From Nonomuraea roseoviolacea subsp. carminata (GTDB lineage: Bacteria; Actinomycetota; Actinomycetes; Streptosporangiales; Streptosporangiaceae), in NCBI RefSeq assembly GCF_024172185.1, contig NZ_JAMZEC010000001.1:744001-808000 (forward strand): a stretch of DNA of 64,000 bases. Reading direction: 5' to 3'. Below the pieces are notes generated by a model that was not told where the DNA came from, ran no database searches, and saw only the letters and a program-made list of their open reading frames with translations. Both the position numbers and the translations under genes were made by a program. The first letter of the stretch is position 1; every line of letters begins with the position of its first letter. Positions 15,825 through 24,269 of the stretch are shown piece by piece.

Positions 15825-16403
15825 ATGGACTCTGGTTCGGTGGACTTCCTCCGCGAGCTCCTCGCCGAGACCGGATGGGTCGAGCGCACCCGCGAGCTCG
15901 GGCTCGCGCTGCGGGCGACCCGCTCTCCCGGGGGCCTGCTCCTCGTGGGCACACCCGAGGAGGAGCCGTGGCATCTGACCGCCCACCTCGCCGACGAGGC
16001 GCGGCTGTCGGGTCTGCCGCAGCTCGCCCCCACCCTCGTGCGCTGGTCGCCGCCGCCCGGGGCGCCCGCGCACCTGCGGGTCGGCCTCGACCGCGTGCGC
16101 CGGGCGGGCCGGGGCGAGACGCTGTTCGTGGTGGCCGAGGGGCAGGCCCCGGTGCCGCTGCTGGAGCGGGTGGACGACGCCCGCCGCGTCGGGGCGACCA
16201 TCCTGGCCCTGGAGGGGGCGCACCCGGAGGTGGCGGGGCTCGCGCACGACGCGATCGCCGTGCCGGCCGGCGGGCCGGTCTCGTTCGACGGCGCCCAGCA
16301 CCTGGTGAGCGCCGCCGCGGGCGAGATCCCCCGCAACGTGGGGCTGCGCGAGCGGCTGGCCCGCCTGCTGGAGAAGGTCACCGGCCCGCAGGTCACCGAC
16401 TGA
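15825..16403 (+). CDS. Conserved hypothetical protein, SIS-like pattern
   Basis: A 192-aa protein without signal peptide or membrane segment. I do not recognise a named family. The stretch around residues 110-165 runs RRVGATILALEG, then LAHDAIAVPAG. This is the order seen in SIS (sugar isomerase) domains, where a helix, the ATVIALTG strand and an AD..I.VPSG strand follow each other, but the usual N-terminal STSGNS motif is missing. It ends in a basic coiled helix (RERLARLLEKV). ATG codons at 15810 and 15825 are both possible. It is convergent with a LysR gene. Confidence 0.55.
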   Translation: MDSGSVDFLRELLAETGWVERTRELGLALRATRSPGGLLLVGTPEEEPWHLTAHLADEARLSGLPQLAPTLVRWSPPPGAPAHLRVGLDRVRRAGRGETLFVVAEGQAPVPLLERVDDARRVGATILALEGAHPEVAGLAHDAIAVPAGGPVSFDGAQHLVSAAAGEIPRNVGLRERLARLLEKVTGPQVTD

Positions 16404-16488
16404 CGCCACGCCGTGCACGCCGCGGACGCCGTACAGACCGCGCGGGCGGACGCCCTGCCGACCGCGACGGCGCAGGCGGCACGGCGCC

Positions 16489-17430
16489 TCAGGCCGGCTG
16501 GAGGTGACCCTTCAGGCTGCCTTCGAGGGCGGCCGTGGCGTCCTCGATCGCGCCGATCACGACCGCCTGCACGGGGTCCGGCTCCCCCGACCGGGTACGG
16601 CTGACCCGGGTCACCGCGTCGAGCCGGCGCGCGCCCACGTCCCGCAGCTCGCTCACCCGCACCTCGCCCTCCGGCACGTCGAGCAGCGCCAGCGTGGGCA
16701 CGATCGCCACCCCGTGCCCGGCCGCGACCAGCGCCAGCGCCGGGCCGAACTCCGTGATGACGTGGACCTTGCGCGGCTCGAAGCCGTGCAGCCCGGCCAG
16801 CCGGTCCAGCGCCTGGCCGCACGCCTGGTCGGGCTCGCCCGCCACCCAGGGCATGTCGGCCAGGTCCGCCATGGAGCGCGGCGGGTTCGGCCAGTCGGGC
16901 GGCACGACGATGCGGTACTCGTCGACGTACAGGGCGCGGGTGGCCAGCGACGGCTGCGACAGCACCGGCAGGCTCATGTCCTGCTCGGTGATCAGCACGT
17001 CCACTGCGCCCAGCCGCAGCTCCTGGAGCGCGGGCTGGCCGTACACCTCGTGGATGACCGGCGTGATGCGGGGATGGCGGGCCGCCAGGTCGCGCAGGGC
17101 GGGCACCAGCATGTGCTTGATCACGGTGGGGAACGCGGCGATGCGCACGGGCCCCGCCAGCCGCTCGGTGAACCGCGTGAGCTCCCGCCGGGCCTCGGCC
17201 AGCTCCTCCTCGACGCGCTCGGCGTACCCGGCGAGCACCCGGCCCGCCGGGGTGAGGGAGACGCGCCGCTGGGAGCGGTCGATGAGGGCCAGGCCCACCT
17301 CGCGTTCGAGCTGGGCGAGCTGCTGGGAGACCGCGGAGGGCGTCAGGAACAGGGCCTCGGCCGCGCGCATGACCCCGCCGCGGCGGGCCACCTCGTGCAG
17401 GACACGGAGGCGCCGGGGGTCGATGTCCAT
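16489..17430 (-). CDS. LysR family transcriptional regulator
   Basis: A 313-aa regulator. A winged helix-turn-helix lies at about residues 3-62 (AAEALFLTPSAVSQQLAQLE), followed by a linker helix. A periplasmic-binding-like effector domain covers about 90-300. It is divergent from the small membrane protein/cyclase pair, with 64 bases between the starts. LysR proteins usually control the divergent genes, so the cyclase is the likely target. A TTGC-N7-GCAA repeat sits between them. The frame is open further upstream, but the ATG at 17428-17430 matches the normal LysR N-terminus. Effector unknown. Confidence 0.9.
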   Translation of the reverse strand: MDIDPRRLRVLHEVARRGGVMRAAEALFLTPSAVSQQLAQLEREVGLALIDRSQRRVSLTPAGRVLAGYAERVEEELAEARRELTRFTERLAGPVRIAAFPTVIKHMLVPALRDLAARHPRITPVIHEVYGQPALQELRLGAVDVLITEQDMSLPVLSQPSLATRALYVDEYRIVVPPDWPNPPRSMADLADMPWVAGEPDQACGQALDRLAGLHGFEPRKVHVITEFGPALALVAAGHGVAIVPTLALLDVPEGEVRVSELRDVGARRLDAVTRVSRTRSGEPDPVQAVVIGAIEDATAALEGSLKGHLQPA

Positions 17431-17444
17431 ACAGGAAAGCTTAC

Positions 17445-17459
17445 TTGCGGCTGTAGCAA
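17445..17459. promoter_or_regulatory. Candidate LysR binding site
   Basis: TTGC at 17445-17448 and GCAA at 17456-17459 are inverted repeats 7 bases apart, in an A/T-richer patch between the LysR gene and its divergent neighbour. This resembles the interrupted T-N11-A palindromes used by LysR proteins. Confidence 0.35.
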
Positions 17460-17494
17460 CCTTTAATTGCACTTTATGACTAGAAATTCGGACA

Positions 17495-17755
17495 ATGGGC
17501 GGCATGGACCTGCTCTTCGAGGTGGCCGGCTGGCTGGGCGCCGGTCTCCTCCTGCTCGGCTACGGCCTCGTCACCGCCGGCCGGCTGCCCGCGGGCGGCG
17601 TCGCCTACCAGGTCGTCAACCTCGCCGGCTCGCTCGCCCTCATGGCCAACAGCGCGCGCAACGACGCCTGGCCGTCGGCCGGCCTCAACCTCGTGTGGGC
17701 CGTGATCGGCGCGGTCGCGCTGGTCCGGCTGGTACGGATCGGAGTGTCCGCGTGA
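17495..17755 (+). CDS. Small membrane protein, CBU_0592-like
   Basis: An 86-aa protein with three hydrophobic segments at about residues 5-25, 35-52 and 62-82. A loop carries NSARNDAWPSAGLN. Length and pattern fit the CBU_0592-like membrane family, whose function is unknown. Two starts are possible (17495 and 17504). The second has GGGCGG close by. It shares a GTGA stop/start overlap with the cyclase gene downstream, so the two are translationally coupled. Its job may relate to that enzyme's substrate or to the membrane. Confidence 0.7.
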   Translation: MGGMDLLFEVAGWLGAGLLLLGYGLVTAGRLPAGGVAYQVVNLAGSLALMANSARNDAWPSAGLNLVWAVIGAVALVRLVRIGVSA

Positions 17756-18402
17756 TCGTCGAGCTGAGCCACCCCATCGTCGAGGGCATGGTCACCTATC
17801 CGGGCGTGCCGGGCCCCGTGCTCGGCACGCACCTCAGCCGGGAGGACTCACGGGAGGTGTACGCGCCGGGCACCGAGTTCCACATCGGGACGATCACGCT
17901 GGCCGCCAACACCGGCACGTACCTCGACACGCCCCACCACCGCTACGACGGCGGGCCGGACCTGTCGCAGGTGCCGCTGAGCAGCCTGGCCGACCTGCCC
18001 GGGATCGTGGTGCGGGCCGCCGGCGCGACGGACCGCGAGATCCGCCTGGACCCCGATCTCGACGTGCGCGGCAAGGCCGTGCTCGTGCACACCGGCTGGG
18101 ACCGGTACTTCGGCACGGACGCCTACTTCCACGGGCACCCCTACCTGGCGCCCGAGTCGGCGCGGCGGCTCGCCGAACGGGGCGCGGCCCTGGTCGGCAT
18201 CGACTCGCTCAACATGGACGACACCCCGCCGCGCGGCGAGCGGCCCGCGCACACCGTGCTGCTCGCGGCCGGGATCCCGCTGGTGGAGCACCTCACGGGG
18301 CTGGCGGCGCTGCCCGACGAGGGCTTCCGGTTCCACGCCGCGCCGCCGATGGTGGCGGGCATGGGCACCTTCCCCGTACGGGCCTACGCCGTCGTCCCCT
18401 GA
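17752..18402 (+). CDS. Cyclase family metal-dependent hydrolase with altered ligand motif
   Basis: A 216-aa protein of the cyclase/KynB-like superfamily, whose members are metal hydrolases such as kynurenine formamidase. The family signature HxGTHxDxPxH appears at 53-63 as NTGTYLDTPHH. Asn replaces the first His and Tyr the second, while D59 and H63 remain. Further conserved blocks are ALVGIDSLNMDD and VEHLTGL. The GTG start at 17752 overlaps the TGA of the preceding membrane-protein gene and has GGAG upstream. Activity may be changed, or this is a distinct subfamily. Substrate unknown. The divergent LysR gene may regulate it. Confidence 0.75.
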   Translation: MIVELSHPIVEGMVTYPGVPGPVLGTHLSREDSREVYAPGTEFHIGTITLAANTGTYLDTPHHRYDGGPDLSQVPLSSLADLPGIVVRAAGATDREIRLDPDLDVRGKAVLVHTGWDRYFGTDAYFHGHPYLAPESARRLAERGAALVGIDSLNMDDTPPRGERPAHTVLLAAGIPLVEHLTGLAALPDEGFRFHAAPPMVAGMGTFPVRAYAVVP

Positions 18403-18409
18403 GCAGGAG

Positions 18410-18586
18410 TCATTCCTCGTCGGCGTCGGCCTCGTCCCACGCCTTGTTGCGCTCCGCCGCGCGCTGCAGGGCGCCGGCGGCCTCCTGCTCGCTCGCGTAC
18501 GGACCCATCCGGTCCTTGTTGGGGCAACCCTGCTCGGGCTCGACCCGCATGTGCTTGAGACAGAACCACCACTGGCCATCGCTCAC
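18410..18586 (-). CDS. Small conserved acidic protein of 58 residues
   Basis: A gene too short for usual ORF cut-offs. Its product begins with [11 protein letters not shown] after the GTG start and contains [17 protein letters not shown], then an alanine/glutamate-rich helix ending in DEADADEE. Two cysteines and a histidine (C-x2-H near residue 8-11 and a later C) could bind a metal. The codon pattern is that of a real gene, with G/C at nearly every third position. It faces map, only 32 bases away, and is convergent with the cyclase gene. I recall small proteins of this kind as common in actinobacteria, but know no function. Confidence 0.75.
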   Translation of the reverse strand: MSDGQWWFCLKHMRVEPEQGCPNKDRMGPYASEQEAAGALQRAAERNKAWDEADADEE

Positions 18587-18618
18587 GGGGGCTATTCTGC
18601 CCCGTAGACTCGTCTTTC

Positions 18619-19467
18619 ATGACGACACTGCTCCAGCCCGGGCGAGTTTCGCCCATGCGAAAGGTCCCCGCGCACATCGAGCGGCCGGAGTACGTCGGAA
18701 AGAAGCGCCCGAAGACCGGCGAGGCCGACGTCAAGACCCCGGAGACCATCGAGCGGATGCGGGTGGCGGGGCGGATCGCCGCGCAGGCGCTCGAGGAGGT
18801 CGGCAGGAACGTCCGGCCGGGCGTCACCACCGACGAGCTCGACCGGATCGGCCACGAGTTCCTGCTCGACCACGGCGCCTACCCGAGCACGCTGGGCTAC
18901 AAGGGCTACCCCAAGTCGCTGTGCACCTCGATCAACGAGGTCATCTGCCACGGCATCCCCGACGACACCGTCCTGCGCGACGGCGACATCGTCAACGTCG
19001 ACATCACCGCCTACATCGGCGGCGTCCACGGCGACACCGACGCCACCTACCTGGTGGGCGAGGTCGACGAGGAGTCGCGGCTGCTGGTGGAGCGCACCCG
19101 CGAGGCGACGATGCGCGCCATCAAGGCGGTCGCGCCGGGCCGGCAGCTCAACGTGGTGGGCCGGGTCATCGAGGCGTACGCCAAGCGGTTCGGCTACGGT
19201 GTGGTGCGCGACTTCACCGGTCACGGCATCGGCACGACGTTCCACTCCGGGCTGATGGTGCCCCACTACGACGACCCGTCGCTGCGCGTGGAGCTGGTGC
19301 CGGGCATGACGTTCACCATCGAGCCGATGCTGACGCTGGGCACGATCGACTACGACATCTGGCCCGACGGCTGGACCGCGGTGACCAAGGACCGCAAGCG
19401 CACGGCGCAGTTCGAGCACACGATCGTGGTCACCGAGACCGGCAGCGAGATCCTCACCACCCCGTAG
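18619..19467 (+). CDS. map: Type I methionine aminopeptidase
   Basis: A 282-aa cytoplasmic metalloenzyme that removes the initiator methionine from new proteins. The pita-bread fold's five metal ligands are visible: two Asp in [16 protein letters not shown], His in [10 protein letters not shown], Glu in TIEPML and Glu in AQFEHTI. The N-terminal ~45 residues are an extension typical of actinobacterial MapB-like enzymes and carry a basic VGKKRPKTG segment that may contact the ribosome. No clear ribosome site precedes the ATG, so a leaderless start is possible. It is divergent from the 58-aa gene. Confidence 0.95.
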   Translation: MTTLLQPGRVSPMRKVPAHIERPEYVGKKRPKTGEADVKTPETIERMRVAGRIAAQALEEVGRNVRPGVTTDELDRIGHEFLLDHGAYPSTLGYKGYPKSLCTSINEVICHGIPDDTVLRDGDIVNVDITAYIGGVHGDTDATYLVGEVDEESRLLVERTREATMRAIKAVAPGRQLNVVGRVIEAYAKRFGYGVVRDFTGHGIGTTFHSGLMVPHYDDPSLRVELVPGMTFTIEPMLTLGTIDYDIWPDGWTAVTKDRKRTAQFEHTIVVTETGSEILTTP

Positions 19468-19482
19468 CCGCCCGGCGGCCGG

Positions 19483-19872
19483 TCAGCCGCGCCTGGGCAC
19501 CGCCGCGGTGACGGTGGTGCCCTCGCCCTTCACGCTGCTCACCGACAGGGTGCCGCCGACCTCGGCGACGGCCGCCCGCATCCGCGCGATGCCCCGCCCG
19601 GCCTTCTCCGCGGGGAAGCCGCGGCCGTGGTCGCTGACAGTCATGCGCAGCCCGTCGCGGCCCGCGGTGACGGCCACCGACACGACCTTGGCGCCGCTGT
19701 GCCGCTCGACGTTGGCCAGCGCCTCGTTCAGCGTCTCCAGGACCGCCTGGCCGACCGGGGCGGGCACGTCGGTGGCGGGAAGGGCCCAGATCTCCACGCG
19801 GACGCCGCTGCGCTCGGACCACTGCGCCAGCCGGCTCTCGAGCGTCTCGGCGAGGCTCCGCCCCCCACGCAT
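19483..19872 (-). CDS. Stand-alone histidine-kinase-type ATPase domain
   Basis: A protein of about 129 residues that consists almost only of a HATPase_c domain. The N-box is NEALANVERHSGA, the G1 box DHGRGFP and the G2 box GRGIARMRAAV, ending GTTVTAAVP. No dimerisation/phosphotransfer helix or membrane segment is present, so it cannot be a complete sensor kinase. It could be an anti-sigma or kinase-partner ATPase, or the remnant of a NarX-type kinase. A GTG five codons upstream is an alternative start. It is convergent with map. The gap of about 225 bases before 20098 shows no gene I can support. Confidence 0.65.
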   Translation of the reverse strand: MRGGRSLAETLESRLAQWSERSGVRVEIWALPATDVPAPVGQAVLETLNEALANVERHSGAKVVSVAVTAGRDGLRMTVSDHGRGFPAEKAGRGIARMRAAVAEVGGTLSVSSVKGEGTTVTAAVPRRG

Positions 19873-20097
19873 ACGCGTATCTTCCACCTCTGCTCGCCTT
19901 CCCGGGGCATCCCGGACTCCTGGCCGGACCCCACACCGGCGTCGCGCACCGGGTGACGCGGCCCCCCTCAAGGCCCCGCGCACCCCTGCGGGAAGGTGAT
20001 GCCCACCTCCCCGTAGGGCAAGGCTACCTGGCGGGTGGGAGACGTACGGCTTGAGGATAGATTGCCCTGCCGATCCGGCTACGCGCACCCGCCCGGG

Positions 20098-22092
20098 TCA
20101 GTCGGCGCGGTCGGCCTGGCCGGCCTTGCCCGCCTTGTTGAGCCGCGCCAGGTAGGCGTTGTAGGCGTCGAGCTCGGGGTCGCCCCCGCCGCGGTCGGCC
20201 CGCCGGTCGGCGCGGCGGCCCTTGCGGTCCTCGTCCTGGTACCACTGCACGGCGATGGCCAGCAGCACGATGAGCGTCGGGATCTCGCCGAAGCCCCACG
20301 CGATCGCGCCGCCGTCGCGCTGCTCGTCGATGAGCGGCCCGCCCCAGACGCGGCCGAGCTGCTCGTAGTAGTCGGACGCGATGACGGCGCCGGTCATCAT
20401 CAGCGCGACGCCGAAGAACGCGTGGAAGGGCATCGTGACGAACAGCGTCAGCAGCCGGCCCACGTACGGCAGCCGGTGCGGGGCCGGGTCGACGCCGATG
20501 ATGACCCAGAAGAACAGCGACCCGGTGATCAGGAAGTGCAGGGTCATCCAGATGTGCCCGAGGTGCTCCTCCATGGCCGAGGTGAACAGCGGCGTGAAGT
20601 ACAGCGCGTACGTCGAGGCGATGAACAGGGCGGTGGCGATGCCCGGATGGCCGACGACCCGCACGAAGCGGCTGTGCAGGATCGTGGTCAGCCACTCGCG
20701 CGGCCCCCGGTCGCCGCGCCGGACGGCCGGCTTGAGCGCGCGCAGGGCGAGCGTGACCGGCGCGCCGAGCACGAGGAAGATCGGCACGATCATGGACAGG
20801 GTCATGTGCTCGATCATGTGCACGTCGAACATGATCTTGGAGTAGCGGGCCACGCCGCTCTGCGTCGCGACGACGAGGATCGCCACGCCCAGGAACCAGG
20901 CGGCGGTGCGGCCCCACGGCCAGGCGTCGCCCCGGCACAGCAGCCTCACCACGCCGGCGGCGTACAGGCCGGCGAGGAGGGCGGCCACGAGGGCGAAGAA
21001 CAGGTCGAGCCACCACAGCGTCGCCAGGTTGGCCAGCGAGATCGGCGGCGGCACCGGGAAGCCGAGCAGCTCGAAGGCCCGGTCGGCGGGCAGGCTGACC
21101 TCGGGCGGGCGGGTGCGCGACAGGGCGACGGCCAGGCCGACGGTGGCGGCCATGAGCAGCGCCTCGCCGCCCGCGAGCCGGGTGAAGGCGCGCGGGCGGT
21201 CCGCGGCGAGCGCGGCGAGCGTGCGCTGCCGGTGCCACCAGCCGACGTAGCCCAGCAGCACGAACGCGACGATCTTGGCCACCACGAGCACGCCGTACGA
21301 CGACGTCCACAGGTCGGACACGGCGGAGAGCCGGGCCACGACGCTGAACACCCCGGACACGCCGACGCCGACGTAGCACCACAGCGCCATCCGCGAGAAG
21401 CGGGCGGCGGCCACGTCGAGCCGCGGCTCGCGCCGGACGGCGTGGACGGCCAGGACGACGAGGCCGCCCACCCACAGGGCCAGCGCCAGCAGGTGCAGCG
21501 ACAGGGCGGAGGTGGCCAGGCCGTGGTTGGGCGAGGAGGAGGCGTGTCCCGTGAGCGCCGGCGGCAGCATGGTGACCAGCGCGAACACCAGCAGCCCGGC
21601 CGCCGCGCCGGCCGTGATGGCCCCGCGCGAGAACAGCGAGATGGCCACCGAGAACAGGATGACCAGGGTCAGCGCGATGCCCTGGCTGGTCTGGGTGGCG
21701 TAGGAGCTGAGGTAGTTGGCGGTGGTGATCGCCTGCGGCAGGGGCTGCCCCCACGAGTCGGACACCTCGAAGACGAGGGTGAGGAACGCGCTGCCGGCCC
21801 AGGTCAGGGCGGCCCAGGAGGCGGCCCGGACGTAGCCGGTGGCGCTCGCGCCCAGCATGCCCTTGTCGTTGGGCAGCAGCGCGGTGGCCGCGAGGAGCAG
21901 GCCCACGGTCAGCACGCCGGCGGCGTCCATCGCCAGCTTGGCCAGCGGCAGCCCCCAGCGGGTGACCACCCCGGCGTCGGGCAGGCCGGCGATGATCCGC
22001 GGGAAGGCCGCGCCCCCGGCGATCATGGCGATCACCAGGACGGCGACCGCCGCCGCGGCCGCCGCGAGCGCGAGACGCGCGGCTCTGGTCAC
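20098..22092 (-). CDS. Fused CopD / CtaG copper membrane protein
   Basis: A 664-aa integral membrane protein with about 14 to 15 hydrophobic segments. The N-terminal half, to about residue 330, is a CopD-type copper import or resistance domain, including a conserved GHASSSPNHG loop. The C-terminal half is a CtaG-type (caa3_CtaG) domain that helps insert copper into cytochrome c oxidase, with HMIEHMTLSM and LHFLITGSLFFW. The last 35 residues are charged and cytoplasmic. The fusion is common in actinobacteria. The start overlaps the copC stop by 4 bases, so CopC likely hands periplasmic copper to this protein. Confidence 0.92.
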   Translation of the reverse strand: MTRAARLALAAAAAAVAVLVIAMIAGGAAFPRIIAGLPDAGVVTRWGLPLAKLAMDAAGVLTVGLLLAATALLPNDKGMLGASATGYVRAASWAALTWAGSAFLTLVFEVSDSWGQPLPQAITTANYLSSYATQTSQGIALTLVILFSVAISLFSRGAITAGAAAGLLVFALVTMLPPALTGHASSSPNHGLATSALSLHLLALALWVGGLVVLAVHAVRREPRLDVAAARFSRMALWCYVGVGVSGVFSVVARLSAVSDLWTSSYGVLVVAKIVAFVLLGYVGWWHRQRTLAALAADRPRAFTRLAGGEALLMAATVGLAVALSRTRPPEVSLPADRAFELLGFPVPPPISLANLATLWWLDLFFALVAALLAGLYAAGVVRLLCRGDAWPWGRTAAWFLGVAILVVATQSGVARYSKIMFDVHMIEHMTLSMIVPIFLVLGAPVTLALRALKPAVRRGDRGPREWLTTILHSRFVRVVGHPGIATALFIASTYALYFTPLFTSAMEEHLGHIWMTLHFLITGSLFFWVIIGVDPAPHRLPYVGRLLTLFVTMPFHAFFGVALMMTGAVIASDYYEQLGRVWGGPLIDEQRDGGAIAWGFGEIPTLIVLLAIAVQWYQDEDRKGRRADRRADRGGGDPELDAYNAYLARLNKAGKAGQADRAD

Positions 22093-22709
22093 GGCCGCTT
22101 CTTGCGCATGCTGATGAGGAAGCCGACGCCGATGCCCGCCAGGGCGCCGACGACGACCACCAGCCAGACGGGGAAGGTGGCCGAGGAGCCGCCGGCCTCC
22201 TGGGTCGCGGCCGCCGGGGCGGAGGAGCCGGCCGGGGCGGCGGACGGCGCCGGCGACTGCGTGGCGGCCGGCTGGGCGGCGGCCGTCTCGGAGGTCTGCG
22301 CGGCGGGCGTCTCGGTGGCGGGGCTCTGCGTCTCGGCCTTCGGGGCGCCCTTGACGGTGAAGGGGATCTCGCCCTCGATCGGGTGGCCGTCGGAGGAGAC
22401 CACGCGGTAGGCGATCGTGTACGTGCCGTCGGGCAGGGTGTCCTTGAGCGCCTGGCGCACCACCGGGCCGTCGGTCTCGGCCGAGCCGGCCTGGTGCTGG
22501 GCGCCGTCGGCCCCGCGGACGATCACGAACGGCATCCGTACGCTGGCGCTGAACTCCAGCTTCACCTTCTCGACGGTCTTGACCGTGGAGCCCTTGGCCG
22601 GGTCGCTGCTCTTGAGCGAGTCGTGCGCCAGCGCGGGCCCGGCGGCGGTGCCGAGCAGGAACAGGGCGGCGAGGAACGCGGTGACTGCCGCGATCAGGGG
22701 TCTTTTCAT
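22089..22709 (-). CDS. CopC-like periplasmic copper-binding protein, membrane-anchored
   Basis: A 206-aa secreted protein. The signal peptide ends after PALA, so the mature protein begins HDSLKSSDPAKGS and His1 is the classic copper ligand. A second His lies in SSDGHPIEGEIPF near residue 110. After the ~95-residue CopC beta-barrel comes an Ala/Pro/Thr/Ser-rich linker of about 50 residues. A C-terminal membrane helix follows, then RKKRP, so it is tethered outside the membrane (CopC/YcnJ type). It is coupled to the CopD/CtaG gene by an ATGA overlap. The XRE-TPR regulator gene ends 44 bases upstream on the same strand. Confidence 0.9.
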   Translation of the reverse strand: MKRPLIAAVTAFLAALFLLGTAAGPALAHDSLKSSDPAKGSTVKTVEKVKLEFSASVRMPFVIVRGADGAQHQAGSAETDGPVVRQALKDTLPDGTYTIAYRVVSSDGHPIEGEIPFTVKGAPKAETQSPATETPAAQTSETAAAQPAATQSPAPSAAPAGSSAPAAATQEAGGSSATFPVWLVVVVGALAGIGVGFLISMRKKRP

Positions 22710-22753
22710 GGCAATCCCAGGCTACCGACGTCGCCGCCCGGTCCCTACTTCGG

Positions 22754-24037
22754 TCACAGACCGGCGCAGGCGAGGGCGCGCTGGTACGCGGCGACGCTTC
22801 CCTCGATGTCGCCGAGCAGCTCCATGCTCTCGGCCGCGGCGTACCATTTGCCGGCGACCCGGCGCGAGTCGGGAAGCGGCGAGAGCCAGTCGCTGACGGC
22901 GCGCAGCTCCTCCCGCGCCTCCGACAGCCGGCCCAGGCCGCCGTAGGCGCGGCTGAGCATCAGGTGGGCCTCCGCCTCCAGCGCCCGCGCGGTCTTCGGC
23001 ATCAGCTCGACCCCGGCGCGGCCGTGCTGGACGGCCCGCTCGAAATCGCCCGCCACGAGCTCGGTGCGCGCCAGCTCGACCTGGGCGTTGGCGCGGTCGA
23101 ACGTGCTCGCCGAGGTCTGCGTCAGCTCCTCATCGGCCCGCGCCAGCGTGGCGCGCACCTCCTCGACGGCTTCGGGGTGGAAGCGCAGCTTCTCGACGGC
23201 GTAGGCCACGCGGGCCCGGGCGAGGTTGCGCGGCTGCCCGTTCTCCGACTGGATCGCCAGGGCCCGCTCCAGGAAGGCCAGGGACTCCTCGCCATGGCCG
23301 GTGCTCTGAGCCACGAGGGCGGCGTTCCAGCACGCCGCGACGATCGCCCTGGGCGAGCCCAGCATGTCGGCGGCGTTGAGCAGCTCCGCCGCGAACTGGC
23401 GGGCGCGCAGCAGGTCGCCGCTGTAGAGATAGGCGATCAGCAGGGTCGCGCCCAGCTCGACCAGCCCGTCGGTCCAGGTCGGACGGGGCGAGACGCTGAG
23501 AAGCGCCTCACCCACCTTGATGGCGTCGCTGAGGCGGTCGCTCAGCCGGTAGCAGCGGCACAGGGCGACGGCGATGCTGATCTGCCGCTCGGGGGCGATC
23601 TCCTCGGCCTGCAGCCGGCGCAGCGTGGCGATCGCCTCCCCGAGCTCTCCGCACGCCTCCAGGGCCAGCGCCAGCCCGTATTCGGTGTCTTGACGCAGAG
23701 ATGTCAGACCTGCGAGGTTATGGTTCGCCAGGAGTTCGGCGAACCTCGTACGGGCCTCGACGACCTCGCCGTTCTCGAGAGCCAGCCTCGCGTACCCGAG
23801 GGCGAGCTCGATCTCCTCCATCTGCTCCGCGGTCACGCCATTGAGCAGGTAGGAGAGCGAGCAGTCCAGCTTCTGGGCCAGGAGCTCCAGCACGGCCGGG
23901 GTCGGGGTACGCTTGCCACTCTCGATCAAGGAGACGTAGCTGTCCGACAACTCGGGGTGGGCGAGCTGCGCCTGTGACAGGCCACGCTGCCGCCTCACCG
24001 TCTTGATGCGAAGTCCGACCAGGTCAGATGTGGTCAC
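22754..24037 (-). CDS. XRE-family regulator with TPR domain (RRNPP-like)
   Basis: A 427-aa cytoplasmic protein. An XRE helix-turn-helix occupies about residues 7-65 (RGLSQAQLA, then SDSYVSLIESGKRTP). The rest, from about 73 to 425, is a chain of helix pairs with TPR character. They are rich in A/L/E, with repeated pairs such as EARTRFAELLANHN and ARAFLERALAIQ-like blocks. This is the architecture and size of NprR (about 420 aa) and related RRNPP regulators, which bind secreted, re-imported peptides in the TPR groove. The GTG start has AGGGAG 8 bases upstream. A 49-codon secreted-peptide gene is divergent, 58 bases away. copC follows by 44 bases, so copper genes could be in its transcript. Peptide sensing is inferred from architecture and context. 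Confidence 0.85.
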   Translation of the reverse strand: MTTSDLVGLRIKTVRRQRGLSQAQLAHPELSDSYVSLIESGKRTPTPAVLELLAQKLDCSLSYLLNGVTAEQMEEIELALGYARLALENGEVVEARTRFAELLANHNLAGLTSLRQDTEYGLALALEACGELGEAIATLRRLQAEEIAPERQISIAVALCRCYRLSDRLSDAIKVGEALLSVSPRPTWTDGLVELGATLLIAYLYSGDLLRARQFAAELLNAADMLGSPRAIVAACWNAALVAQSTGHGEESLAFLERALAIQSENGQPRNLARARVAYAVEKLRFHPEAVEEVRATLARADEELTQTSASTFDRANAQVELARTELVAGDFERAVQHGRAGVELMPKTARALEAEAHLMLSRAYGGLGRLSEAREELRAVSDWLSPLPDSRRVAGKWYAAAESMELLGDIEGSVAAYQRALACAGL

Positions 24038-24095
24038 AGCTATCGCTCCCTGAGATGATGACGTCCGAACAACCTAGAGGCGAGGGAGAACCCCC

Positions 24096-24245
24096 ATGCG
24101 CGCGCGCATTGCCCTGTCCGTACTTTCCGCTTTGGTCACGGCTTTTGTCGTGGTCGGAGGCAATGCTACGGCCGATGCGGCCGTTTCGTCTCCATCGGAT
24201 TCGAGCGCGACATCAGTGAACTTCGAGACTCCCGCGTGCTGCTGA
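24096..24245 (+). CDS. 49-aa secreted peptide precursor, candidate signal for the XRE-TPR regulator
   Basis: A small gene divergent from the XRE-TPR regulator. The ATG at 24096 has GGGAG 7 bases upstream. The product starts MRARIALSVLSALVTAFVV, a textbook signal peptide with basic start and hydrophobic core, and has a likely cleavage after GNATADA or nearby. The remaining ~22 residues are Ser/Thr/Val-rich and end NFETPACC. Length (49 aa) and layout match pro-peptides such as PapR, NprX and SHP, where the last 5 to 8 residues are the signal. The two final cysteines are unusual and could be oxidised or lipid-linked. A strong hairpin follows. Alternatives are a small secreted protein or a ribosomal peptide precursor, but no modifying enzymes are nearby. 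Confidence 0.7.
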   Translation: MRARIALSVLSALVTAFVVVGGNATADAAVSSPSDSSATSVNFETPACC

Positions 24246-24269
24246 CCCTCGGCGCCCCCGGCTGCTGAT

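Noticed and set aside
24028..24219. 63-codon plus-strand frame overlapping the peptide gene
   Set aside because: It starts inside the regulator's 5' end, has no ribosome site or signal peptide, and is in a different frame from the well-formed 49-codon gene.
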